Origin: Setoptus koraiensis
Taxonomy: Eukaryota; Arthropoda
Direction of reading: 5' to 3'
Length of the DNA stretch: 64,000 nt
Assembly (NCBI GenBank): GCA_048013815.1
Contig: CM106585.1
Coordinates: 2,666,001-2,730,000, forward strand
The position numbers and the translations under genes were made by a program. This document shows, piece by piece, positions 43,932 to 54,819 of this stretch (position 1 is the stretch's first letter; every line of letters starts with the position of its first letter). The notes beneath the pieces are model-generated. The model had not been told where the DNA came from. It did no database searches and saw nothing but the letters and a program-made list of their open reading frames with translations.

Positions 43932-45935
43932 TCATTCGTGGATAGGTGACTTGGAGAATGACACCCTCAAATGATTATCCTCGCTGATTTCATAATTATG
44001 CATCTTAATCAGAGCTATTGTAGCATATTCAACAGAATCCAATTTCACCAAGGCCATCTTCCTGCAGAATTCAAAATGGGTGAAAAATGTAAATAACCAA
44101 AGCATGTTAGACGTAATTTTTTACTATGAACTTTTACATCAGCTTGAAAAATTAACTCTTACCTATCTTTGGGGAAAAATTTCAACGTGGCGTAATCAAA
44201 CCCACATTCTTTCTTGAATGCATTGCTTATTTCAACTTCGCTCACTGATGCTGGAATGTTGGACACATGAAGAGTGTTAGACGGTGGATAAATATTGAGA
44301 TAGTTTCTTGAACCTGGTATCTTGAATCTATGTAGAGGCGAATTCGTGAAGTCTTTGGTGAGACCAGCGTCTGATTGATTTCCATCACGTGGCATTTGCA
44401 CTAATTGGTGTTTGCTTTGCGTGACACGGATGGATTTTCCAAAAACTCTTTGCCTGTCGAGAAAACTTTGTGCCACCTGGGCTTGATTTGGCTCGGCCAT
44501 CTGAATGAGAGCGTTGTCTTTCTTATTAAATAAGATTTTTACCCTCATCACGTCACCAAAAACACCTATAGGATTTGTTAGTTTGAGAAAAGATATTGTT
44601 AGTAATGTAACTAATGGAGATTCAGTCCACCCATGTTGTAATGTGCTTAATCTAATACTGTCTATTAGATAAATTGTCATAAAAGTTTCATGTAAGTGTC
44701 TGTGTGTTACTTATTCTACAAAGATGTATCTATACACTAAATGACATACCAAAGAGTGTGAACAAAGCTTCAGGAGTTGCCAACTTTAGATTGGAAGCAA
44801 GTAAGTATTAATAGTGTTTGTTATAGCGGTAGTAGTAGTCATACGTTCATGGTGTGGTATTTCAGATTGATCATAGTGAATCATTTGTGCATGATTTAAC
44901 ATAATAGTGTGATTGTGCAAGGAGATACAAATTATAATAAAATTTAATCAGACATTTTAAGATAAATAATGAAGATAAAAGATTTCCATTCGTATTAATT
45001 ATGAATGTGTGTCAATGACAAGATAGTTTCTGATTGATAAAGAGATAGAGAGAAAGAGGGATGTGAAAGGTATGCTAGTCTTGGGAACTGTCTTGTTTTG
45101 TCTATTATCTCATGATATACTATACCTGTTCGTCTAGATTGGATGCTAAAAGCACTGGTCCACATGGAATCACTCTTTGTTGTTGTTGTTGTTGCTGGAG
45201 TGCTTGCTGTTGGAAACTGTTGAATACCATAGCATATTGATTATGAGCTTGCGATAGACCATGTCCATAAGCAGGCGGAGGCTCTGTACTTTGATTATTT
45301 GATCGTTGCAGAGAAGCTAGAACAGCTGCTGCTAAGGCATTGAATGAAGGATTAGTTGAGGCTAGCTTCAGCATGGGAGCTAAACTGGAGGGGTCTAGCA
45401 GGGGATTAGCGCCGATAAGCGGTTCGAATTGGAGGTCATTATGATTCTTTTGGACACCAACACTATTATGTATACCTCCTCCCATAACGTTCATTGAGCT
45501 TGATGAGCCTTGGGGTAGATTGGAGTTGGTAAAATCTCTAGATTTGTCATTGTTAAATTTAACATTAAGACATTCTAATTTGGAATAATCAATGCGCATG
45601 GTGCAGGCATTTGGATAGATGTTTTGATTATCTAGTGTCGTTTTGGCTATTTGGGCGAACCTGGGTGAATTGAATTGGACCAATGATTGGAATTTTCCAT
45701 TTTTATTAAAAGTCACTATCTTGTCGACCTTGCCAGCATTCGAGAAGACATCATGAAGTGCCTCTAGAGTGATTGGATTCACCATGTTTTCAATGACGAC
45801 CCTTATGACCGAGGTTGGCTCTTCTGCATCTCTGATCCGTTTGCTAATTGGCCCTCCAACATCATTCAATGATGTGCCTGAATCATCTGAGCAATCTTTT
45901 CGTTTAAAAGAATTCGTTGTGGTGAGGCTTTCCAT
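43932..45935 (-). CDS. PTBP: Polypyrimidine tract-binding protein lacking RRM1, four coding exons
   Basis: Exons on the minus strand are 45935-45126, 44784-44751 (34 nt), 44565-44163 and 44061-43932; all junctions are GT-AG and in frame, giving 458 aa. RRM2 spans about 42-118 ([18 protein letters not shown], then [12 protein letters not shown]). A linker with a Gln run follows. RRM3 (about 262-345) reads [38 protein letters not shown]4 starts near 382 ([15 protein letters not shown]) and ends [14 protein letters not shown] proteins bind CU-rich RNA and repress exons in the nucleus. The N-terminus keeps two basic patches (KRK, SKRIRD), like the bipartite NLS of PTBP1, but runs straight into RRM2. 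AATAAA on this strand is at 43743-43738. Confidence 0.95.
44751..44784 (-). other. PTBP: 34-nt microexon of PTBP (RRM3)
   Basis: This exon encodes [11 protein letters not shown] and the first base of Gly. Its acceptor is CTAAAG and its donor is GTATGT. Its length, 34 nt, is not a multiple of three, so skipping would shift the frame. Human PTBP1 exon 11 has the same size and position, and its skipping is used in PTB autoregulation. Confidence 0.85.
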
Positions 45936-47059
45936 GGTTGAATTTAATATTATTCTACAGTATAAATATAATGTATATGTAATAATAAAAAAAAAGTAAT
46001 TTTATCTCTTTCCAATCAAATACTACTCGGGCAGAATAGCAGTGCGAGTAATGGAAAATATTGAAGAGATATTTTTTTTTTATTTTGTCTTGCACAGCTG
46101 AAGTGGCAAGTGCACAATAACTGATAGTATTTACACAGACGAGATACAATCTACAATTTAGATTAGTGACCGAGGGAGATAGGGAGGGCCATACGCATCG
46201 GGGAGCCGCTACCTCCTATCCGCCCGACAGCTGAGAAGGAGTGCTGGGAGTTCATTTCATCGTTTCCATTCAACAGGGAGCCAAAGGCAAACTCCCGGCT
46301 CCCTATTTTAAATCGGACAAAGGGAGGCGGGAGGGGTCCTCCCCCTCCTGTAAAGAGCTCAGGAGGGAGGTAGCGTCTCCTCTGATGACTAATGTAGATT
46401 TTACATGTATATTGGGTGCGCTGTTTACAGATTGCGCACACTAGCTTATAAGAAAATCCGTCGGAGGCGCTGGCGTCGGTCAAAAAGGCACAGCCACCAT
46501 TGGTGCTACCAATGGTACAGTTCGGCCACCATCTGCATATACTGTAGCTTCCACAATTCATTAGCAATATGGCATAAAAATGCACTGTGGTAGTCAGAGT
46601 AGAATTGGCAGTTCAAAAAAGGCACCAGCTTAAAACACTCTCTACACTTGAAAACGGTAATCGTCTTTGTTTTAGTGATCACTGCTAATAACGAACCATG
46701 CTGCATGTGTAGACTCATCTATTTTATTCCTTCTGTGCGTGCTTTTGTGGACACAAAGCTGGCAGCTTTTCTTTGTGCGTATCTTGGTCGGTCTTGTGCA
46801 AGCTGTCTGGATGTTGTGCGGAAAATACATAAAACCATACTGGCACAATATAATGGTTTCGTCTTTTGTGCGGTTCATCCATATACAGAGCACGCACAAA
46901 TAGGCCTTGGTGCGTGTGCACAGATAGTATAAAACAAGTCCTATTGTACCCAGTACAACCAGATATTCTATACAGAGGCTCTTCATTAGTTTGCTTCCAA
47001 ATTTCATCATCGATTGAAAACTATATTCGAATATTGATTTCGAAACGAAATAAACTGAT
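45936..47059. other. Divergent PTBP/MCRIP intergenic region
   Basis: It contains a T-rich run (46072-46085), a G/C-rich GGGAG block (46160-46400) and, on the minus strand, scattered Cys-x2-Cys reading-frame pieces at about 46440-46900. No intact gene is recognised. Both promoters should lie here. Confidence 0.5.
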
Positions 47060-47554
47060 ATGTATGCACTACCTAACAAGACACAACACAAGCTTATAGT
47101 TAAAGTGAGGGGTGGCATATCACAGAAAATAGACTATTTCAATAATCCGACAACTGGTAACAAGAAAAGAACTGATGAACCTACTCCATCAAAGCAATTT
47201 CTAGAGACATCATCGCCATTTAATGATAGCAGCTCTTCATTACCAAAGCCCATATTTCACACTAACACGCATCCATCTAATGGAAAAAAGTCCTTCAATC
47301 ACCGTGCTCACAAGCAACATATATCACCAGATCACCATGAGATGATAAAATATGTTCAACAAACCTGGAAAGGAGTAGAGGAGAATGTTGAAGGTTCTAA
47401 CAGGACAAATGCCAACAAAAGGACAACCTCTCTACTTATAAGTGGGACGTATTATCATAATTCTAATTCGACTAATGCGTTGCCCAATTTCACGCCTTTC
47501 GACCTGGAGACCTTTTGGAATAATAGAATTATGAAGAGGCTCACAGAGGAATAA
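47060..47554 (+). CDS. MCRIP: MCRIP-like (FAM195) MAPK-regulated corepressor-interacting protein
   Basis: The 164-aa intronless ORF matches MCRIP2/FAM195A in layout. The start MYALPNKTQHKLIVK resembles human MCRIP2 MYTITKGPSKLVAQ. The centre HHEMIKYVQQTWKGVEENV matches the family's HEENVRFVSEAWQQVQQQL. The end LPNFTPFDLETFWNNRI matches LQNFVPIDLDEWWAQQF. MCRIP proteins bind CtBP corepressors and mRNA regulators (DDX6) and respond to MAPK signalling. The CtBP-type motif, PIDLS in MCRIP1, is PFDLE here. The middle is a low-complexity Ser/Asn/His linker. AATAAA is at 47582-47587, 28 nt after the stop. Identity rests on three short blocks in the right order. Confidence 0.8.
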   Translation: MYALPNKTQHKLIVKVRGGISQKIDYFNNPTTGNKKRTDEPTPSKQFLETSSPFNDSSSSLPKPIFHTNTHPSNGKKSFNHRAHKQHISPDHHEMIKYVQQTWKGVEENVEGSNRTNANKRTTSLLISGTYYHNSNSTNALPNFTPFDLETFWNNRIMKRLTEE

Positions 47555-47764
47555 TAAGTTAAGCAAACAAGTTGCTTATCAAATAAAAATATATTAAAGT
47601 CTGCTTGAATTTCAACCGGATAGTTTAGATATGTAGGGTGGTCTTCGTGATGAATTATATACCACCACTTAGTAAAACTAGTAATGTAGTGAGAGCATGT
47701 AATAAAGATTTGCCGAATCCGGCGATTTGACTATACAAAGTAGCTTGTTCTAGGAAGCAAGATT

Positions 47765-48070
47765 CTAAACTACCTCTAGAGTTCTTTTAAGGGTCATCAC
47801 CATACATGAAGCACCGGTGATGCATCAGACTCCGAACACTATGAGTCGGACTAGACAGGAATAGAAAAATGGTACACTTCATTATATTAGGTCTTTACAG
47901 CATGTTAGAGTGTCTTGTGCAGTGAATATTCGGACCAAGCGCTGGGTGATTCGACTCACAGTGATTGTCAACAACATTAAAGTTGCTTCTGCAGACAATC
48001 CCAGACTTTCGTCTTGATGTGGTTAGGATTGATAAAGTCATACCTAAAGTTTAGTTATAGCGACTTTGGA
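47765..48070 (-). pseudogene. Decayed partial copy of the neighbouring tetraspanin gene
   Basis: This stretch aligns to the 3' half of the intact tetraspanin (from about residue 130 to the stop). The final codons read MVMTLKRTLEVV and stop, against MVRTLKRSLEVV in the intact gene. Further matches are ATCAAGACGAAAG, TTGGTCCGAATATTCA and the CATGCTG region. About 85 nt of the fourth membrane segment are deleted. Where the intact gene has the CCG codons, extra bases and a frame shift break the motif. The first three membrane segments are absent. A flanking block at about 47680-47760 also has a relative at about 48520-48600, beyond the intact gene's 3' end. Confidence 0.8.
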
Positions 48071-49007
48071 TATGTCTATTTAGAGTGTTGATAAAGTTCG
48101 CGACGAAAAATCATGCGAATTAATTCATTTCGTTGCAATCCTTTACCTCAAGTACTTGGATTATTTATTTAGGGTGACAAATCGCAGAGTTCAAGCAAGC
48201 AGACAACCAGTCTGAAAACTGGACAAACTAACAATAACGGCTTTAACCTTGACAAACGACCGTTGCGCGAAATCCTTGATTAATTGAAACGTTCAACGTA
48301 TTAGAATAACCTCCCAATTCATCATTGGGACTGAACGGATACCCGCCAAACCTGACTCCCTCAACCAGTTAAAAAGAAGGGAACTTTGCGAAGGATGAAC
48401 TTGATAAGACGATCTATATCGCACGAGTCCTCGCGGTGGTATAATTTTCATTGTGAATCGATATTTAAATAAATAGATTCGAGTTTGGATTGTCTACCTC
48501 AATCAAAAATGCTGTTAATGTAGAGAGAGAGAGCACGTAATAAAAATTTGTCGCTTCTGGAGCTTTTATTATACAGAGTAGCTTGTGGATAGAAACTTAC
48601 AAGATACAGACGTTTAATTCTTAAAAATGCTCGGGCCTGGTAGGAATTAAGGCTAGCAGGGGTTCACTGTTTTAGAAACAAGAAAAGGAGGAAGAGCATC
48701 ACTTGGATGAATTTTATAAACCTCGATTCGATTCTACATTAGATTATTTACAAGGTGTAGTTTAAGTAGGTAGCGCAAGTTGTTTATCAGAACAGGTGGG
48801 TCACTGCGCTTCAGTATACTAATGGGAAGACAAGGAATTAAAACTTTCAATATCCAGATGAGGTAGTGTGTTCGAAATTCTTCAAGATATAACAGAGACA
48901 TCGGTGAATACGCCATGTTAGGTGAATGGCTTGTAATAACGCTCTTCGAGACATGGCTACTTGAAACTAAGCCTAAGTCATATTTACAATACTTCCAACA
49001 CAAGTTT
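48071..49007. other. Spacer between tetraspanin pseudogene and gene
   Basis: It holds the 3' flank of the intact tetraspanin, including a minus-strand AATAAA at 48570-48565 and the duplicated flank at about 48520-48600. An 89-codon minus-strand frame (49003-48734) shows no family resemblance. Confidence 0.5.
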
Positions 49008-49748
49008 CTAAACTACCTCGAGACTTCTTTTTAGGGTCCTCACCATACATAAAGCACCAACAATACAGGAGATTCCGAATACTATAAGAATGCACAACAC
49101 CATCCTAAATTTGTCGATATTTGCATAGAAAAAATCTATGATAGTTTTGTAACATCCTACTTTAAAGTCGGACTCAACACAGTACTGGAAAACTGGTAAA
49201 CTAGATTCTGTAGGTTCTTTGCAGCATGTTGGGGGTATCTTGTGTAATGAATATTCGGACCAATCGCTGGGTGAATTTACCCCACAACATTTGAATCGCT
49301 TCTGTAGACTATCCCAGCCTTTCGTCTTGATGTCATCATGATTGGTAAAATCATACATAGTTATAGTGGCATTGACAGTTCCTTTGTCTAATTCTTTGTG
49401 TCCCGATTGCTGATCGCTCATTTGAAATGTGAGGGTAACCATCATAATGAGAAATACTACCATCATGAAAATGATTGCTGCATAGAGTGTTAGCGCAGCT
49501 CTAGATTTTTTGACCGCACCACAGAATCCTATAAGGGATAGTAGAGCTATTATGACGCCAGTCCCTGCACCAATAATCGAGATATATGTGTGTACCACAT
49601 TTGGGTGAGAATCGTTGAGACTATCCAAACCGAAATCTCTATCGAACGCACTGATACTGACATATAGCAAATACATTGCTATGGCTGTGACTACAAGATT
49701 CACCGTTATGACGTAATAACGTGAACAACTGTAGCAGATTCGCGTCAT
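49008..49748 (-). CDS. Tetraspanin
   Basis: The intronless ORF encodes 246 aa. Four membrane segments lie at about 12-33, 53-75, 85-107 and 214-236. The large extracellular loop (about 108-212) holds CCG (154-156), PPTCC (172-176), C190 and C199, six cysteines in all. There is one N-glycosylation site (NAT, 126). Cysteines near the N-terminus (5, 8) are candidate palmitoylation sites. Tetraspanins organise partner receptors and integrins in plasma-membrane microdomains. I cannot assign a subfamily with certainty. A decayed copy lies 0.9 kb downstream. Confidence 0.92.
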   Translation of the reverse strand: MTRICYSCSRYYVITVNLVVTAIAMYLLYVSISAFDRDFGLDSLNDSHPNVVHTYISIIGAGTGVIIALLSLIGFCGAVKKSRAALTLYAAIIFMMVVFLIMMVTLTFQMSDQQSGHKELDKGTVNATITMYDFTNHDDIKTKGWDSLQKRFKCCGVNSPSDWSEYSLHKIPPTCCKEPTESSLPVFQYCVESDFKVGCYKTIIDFFYANIDKFRMVLCILIVFGISCIVGALCMVRTLKRSLEVV

Positions 49749-52700
49749 TTTTATAAATTATCTATACCTTGTTAATAATGGTCCTTTGAGGAAGATTAAT
49801 TGGTTTAATCAATGGTTCGTTGGATTTGTAGATGCAATGGTGCTCTTGCATCAGAGGTTGAAGATTTTTTATAGATGATAACTTTGTACCAAAGATATCT
49901 AGATTATTTGACAAATGTTGTATCCTGAGTGATCGATGGTATAATAAATAATACGCAAAATGGTGAGCTTGAAAATGTTTTTGGCAGATCTCTATCACTT
50001 GCTCTCTAAATCTTATAGGAAGTGAGGTATGATATCTCTGGGATTTATCCGGAGAACAGTTTTCGGGCAGTTAATTGGTAGTTTCGATTCGGTTAGGTGA
50101 GCCAATGACTTATTGTGCTATTAGTTGACTATATATAGAATTAAACTCTATAAAGATTGGCGATGTAATGTATGAATATACAAATATAGATAGTATTACG
50201 AAAAAATATAAGATATAGTGATAATTAGACTAAATTGTACTAAATACTTCGAAAATATTGACCATTAGTAAAGAAGTGTGCGTGAAAATAGCTTGAATAT
50301 TTTCTAGGTTCACATGTTAGTATATCATTAATATTATATAAGAGTGGTATTTAGTTGCTCTGTAACGTCTTTGCTTGTTAAACTAGAGTGCAGCTGAGGT
50401 GTCGGAGTACTTGATAACGATGGTGTTGGTAGTCGCCATCCCTACGTACATGTATGTATAGTACATGATGCCCTAAAGAGAGTATGGTCTGCTTTATATC
50501 GATGGTTCGGTTGTGCTGCCCTTGCTCATACAACACACGCTAGAACACACACTCGAAATACAAACAAACATATTATGTAGGTGTATTGGAAAGCACTGGC
50601 GACAGACCATTACTTGATGGACGGATGCTTGTTATTTCTGTATCTAAGAATATGATCATGTCAGTTAGAAATTTCAGCACGATTATGCTATAGTGCCATT
50701 TGGTTTTGATGATCGAAGCAAGCCCATTTTACATCTTGCTTGGTTAGTTGGCATGAGAATTATGGAGCTTTGAAAGAGCGTTGAAAAATCGTTTTTTCAA
50801 TATTAATGAAATTCGACTATCTCAGTGTAGTGGAATTTGCAGTTTATACATTAGCACCGTCAAGTTCATTGATCGTGAATATCAAATGAGAAATAGAAAC
50901 AAAGAAAATTAGCTTCTATGAACAGTATTGATGAAAGCTGCGAAGAGTACCATGACAGAATTTCTTTTTTTTTCGAGGTTTTTCAAAAATTGAAGACTGC
51001 TCGTTGCTAGTTGGCAATCGCTCGCTAGATCGCAATTTTGTGCATATCGATTCATGTGTATCGATTGGGTTGCGAAGCAATTTAATAGCAATCGCGATTA
51101 AAATTTCTTTCTCACGTCATGTGAACTGGTATGTGTTACGAAGTATTGTCGTGCGTAACATGTAGAAAGCACACTGGAGTTCTTCTTTGCATAGACTATC
51201 CAGCATAGACATATCTACTGGTGAGATTCAAGATGAAACACCGTAGACGACTATACGATGATTAGATGATAAGGCAGCAATTTCAGAAATGCTTTTCGGC
51301 AAATCTATTGAGTCATGATGCATTTGTGTGGCTCACTTGATGACTTGAACTGTGCGTAAATTGTAATTGTTCACATATACCAGTTGTTTACGATTAATGT
51401 CTCGAAATATAATTGATGTTTTCATGAACAAGTGATCATTAAATGATTACCAGCGAATCTGAATGATTGTTATCATTGTAGTAGAGAGAGCGAAAGAGGA
51501 AATGGGAATCATAGTTGTCTGCGATGGGAATTGGAGCTTGTGTGATGGAGTGTGTGGTCATTGAGTTGATTAGGAAAATTCATGAGCTTAGAGAAGTGGA
51601 ATGAAATTTGGATTAAGCGAGTTAAGTGGATTGTTGCGCCGGAGCCTGGCGTAAGTTAGAAGAAAGCATATTTAGGCACAAATATTGAGCTTGCGTTCAA
51701 TTTCTGCATGGTGAGCGCTTATATTTCGAGAGATAAATTGGCTCAATGCGAATGAGGATAGCTGCTGATGTGAGCGCCACCACATGGAGTTGCTAAAGCT
51801 GATGATGATAAATTAAGTGATTATAAGTTGATGATGATCGATTTGTGGCTTGCTGGTCTGGGGCATTGTTGATAGGCTTGTTGCGACGGTGCGACTATTC
51901 ACTGTGTTGGGCCATGTAAGCGGTCTGTTGTTGCAGGACCTTTTCTCACAATGAGCCGTCTCTGATATGTTGCTCTGACTGCGCCGGTTGAATGTTGATG
52001 CATCAAGACTAAGAAATGAAATGAAATGAAAAGAAGTAACCTTCTCCACTAACCTGTTTGTCGTTGTTGGTCAATTTGTCGTATTTGTGGCACGACAACA
52101 AGTGTTGTTCCCTTTTGGTGCGAGCTCGATTCGATTGGGTTTTGTACTTGTTTTGGTTTTTTTGAGCGCGGCTCGTATTGCTGGCTTGGGGTGGTACAAA
52201 GTGTGACAGTTTCGACACAGAATGTGAGTTTCGACACAGAATGTGACAGTTTCAATTGTCCAGTGATCGCCGATGAAAATGACAATAGTGACGGAATTTG
52301 AGGTCCTAACTGGTGAATATCGATCAATTGATTATTTTATATTTATAATATTAATTGTGTTTGTGCAAACGATACTAATCTGTGGCCGTTGGGTAATAAT
52401 GTAATAATGTGATAACGTATGGTGGCGACAAATGCGGCTAAACGAGTAGTGCAGGTATGATAATAATTGTGATAATAATTGACAATGAATTTGCGCCGGT
52501 GGCTCTCAATTGATCGAGTGGGGCTTTCTGTGGGGCTCACATCAATTGGGCACAGCGTGCTGAAGGTACACACACACACACACAAACGGAAAGTGACGAT
52601 GTATTGCTGTTGTGATGGCATTCGCTGGTGGCTCGTTCGATGGCGCCGAACTATTCGAGAAGGAACATCTCACACGAGCGTGTGTTTGCTGGCCGACTCA

Positions 52701-53655
52701 CTAAATTTTGTGCAGGCAACAATTGCCAGTGTGTGTTGCTGCTGGCTGCTGTCTGCTGGTGATGATGAGTTTCACGAGTTAGTGTTCGCTTATTTCTGCT
52801 GCTGCTAACTTGCTGGTGTCCATTAACTGTGCCGCACAGAGCGTACAGTATCTTGGAACAATTGTAAACACTAATGGCAGCAGCGCAAATTCGCAGCATA
52901 AATGCGCTTCGACGTGTGTGCTGGTGCGCTTGCTGGCCGGTGCAACTGGTGCACCGAAACATGACGACCGATTCTCTTGAGAACTGTTGTCTGTGTGTCT
53001 GGCGCACACACAATTGCACAGTGCTTGCTACCCCCCTGCGCAGTTGTTGTTGCCCCCGACCAACTCACAGCAGCGGCCATGTTGCAGCGCCGGTTGTGAG
53101 GTTGGCCTCACAAAAAGTTCGATGCTTGTGCGACCATTAGGAGGGGCTTTTAGCATGCTAAAAAGATTACAAGTTTATGAGAGAGAGAGAGAGAAAGAAT
53201 GAAAGCTCGCAAAAAAGTTCGATGTCTCGGCCACTAATCTATCTGGAGCCTTGCTTGTGTTCGCTGTGGACTGGCGCTTTGGTGAGCTCAAGCGACCAGC
53301 TCGGGCAACACTTTATGGCAGCGCTAGACACGACACAAGCAATATTAGCCCATATTAGCCTGCCGCTAATACACTAATACTGTACACGATGGGCTGCCGA
53401 TGCACGACGGTAACGCAATCTTACATTCTCTAGTTACTAGAGAGTCCAACACCAGAAGAGCGCTTTCTCCCCGTGTGTGTGTACGTTATTGTTGCACTCT
53501 CGTTGTAAGCAAATAAACAAAACACAGCCAGCCTGAGCAAGACAAAAGAAACATGATCATAATGATGTTGATTATCGTAACAAATAATTACATAACATTT
53601 GTTTACTTTTCTCTTTATTAGCCCCGTGTGTGTGTGCGTATAATATGCACATCAC

Positions 53656-53719
53656 AGTCTGATGATCAGACTATGGTGACCAGAGTGGCGCTCAACAACG
53701 AGCTCACGAGTTGTTGAGC
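53656..53719. repeat. Two adjacent perfect hairpins
   Basis: AGTCTGAT, G, ATCAGACT at 53656-53672 is an odd palindrome. GCTCAACAAC at 53690-53699 pairs exactly with GTTGTTGAGC at 53710-53719 across a 10-nt loop. Confidence 0.8.
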
Positions 53720-54753
53720 GAAAGAAAGAAGAATCGCACAATTATCACCGACAAATGGTCAGATGAATATAACAATATCAGTGCATTAGGACTTTGGCCA
53801 ATGCGAGAGTGGAAAAGCAAACAAGAGCTCCGTCACATCCTCCTACTAATTAGAGTCGCTTCAGGTCGTTTTATCCTAACGAGATGACGACAACTATGTT
53901 GCTGCTAATAGTTGGTGTGTGAGTGCAGGCTAGTAACTTACTACTGTACTAATGTAAGAAAATAGGCAAGCCGTGACGCTTTTTTACTCGCCTTGACTTG
54001 TCTTAAATGTCAACACAACTTTGCACAACTACTCGAGATCATTCAACGGAAGTGATAAAGAAAGGTGCAGAAACCACTCGCTGGTCACCGTGATGACGTT
54101 TTTATCCAAATTAAAGCTATTCTAGGCTCTCTTTATCAGCTTACCAGCACAAATTGTGCCTTGCTTGCAAAATCACCACTACCTAACACCTTGTCAGCGC
54201 AGATTGTTAAAATGATTATAAGAATTCATTTTTGTTTAGATTCACTGATAGCCAATGGTAGATCCCAGACGAATCAGCGGATCGGCTATCATCCATCACC
54301 AACTTGGCGTTAAGCTAACCGCCAACAGCCATTTAGTGGTCACAATATCACATACGATACAATGAGACTCTCCTTAATGTTGGAAGCATTCGCAATGATG
54401 GATAAATGAGACGAACGTCTTGTTTATGGTTTATTCCTCAAGTCAAACATGAGATAATAGCTTAGAGATTGTTGTAGTCTCACTAATCATAGAATAATTC
54501 AGGAACTCTTGGCAACTTGGAAATGTCAGTAATCCTGTAGTGGACTTGCGAGCAACATTTGACATCCTCACATTACATATAAAACGGCAGCTGTATGTCG
54601 TTTCCATAATGAGTATCACAGATACTACTACTGATGACATCTATGCAATCGTCTGTTTAATTACCTATATATATAAGTTGTTTTATTTATCAAACAAACT
54701 CAGGCTACTACTGACACTCATGAAATATTTAATTGATTGTGTTGCCAGTCTTA

Positions 54754-54760
<7 letters not shown>

Positions 54761-54816
<56 letters not shown>
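54761..54816. repeat. (CT)28 microsatellite
   Basis: An uninterrupted 56-nt CT run. The plus-strand poly-Leu/Ser and minus-strand poly-Arg/Glu frames across it are artefacts. Confidence 0.95.

Positions 54817-54819
<3 letters not shown>

Noticed and set aside
46672-47118. 148-codon minus-strand frame with hydrophobic segments
   Set aside because: It is antisense to the MCRIP start and its leader and matches no family.
48859-48870. TGAGGTAGTGTG, sharing the let-7 seed
   Set aside because: Match ends after the seed region and no let-7-type complementary arm follows.
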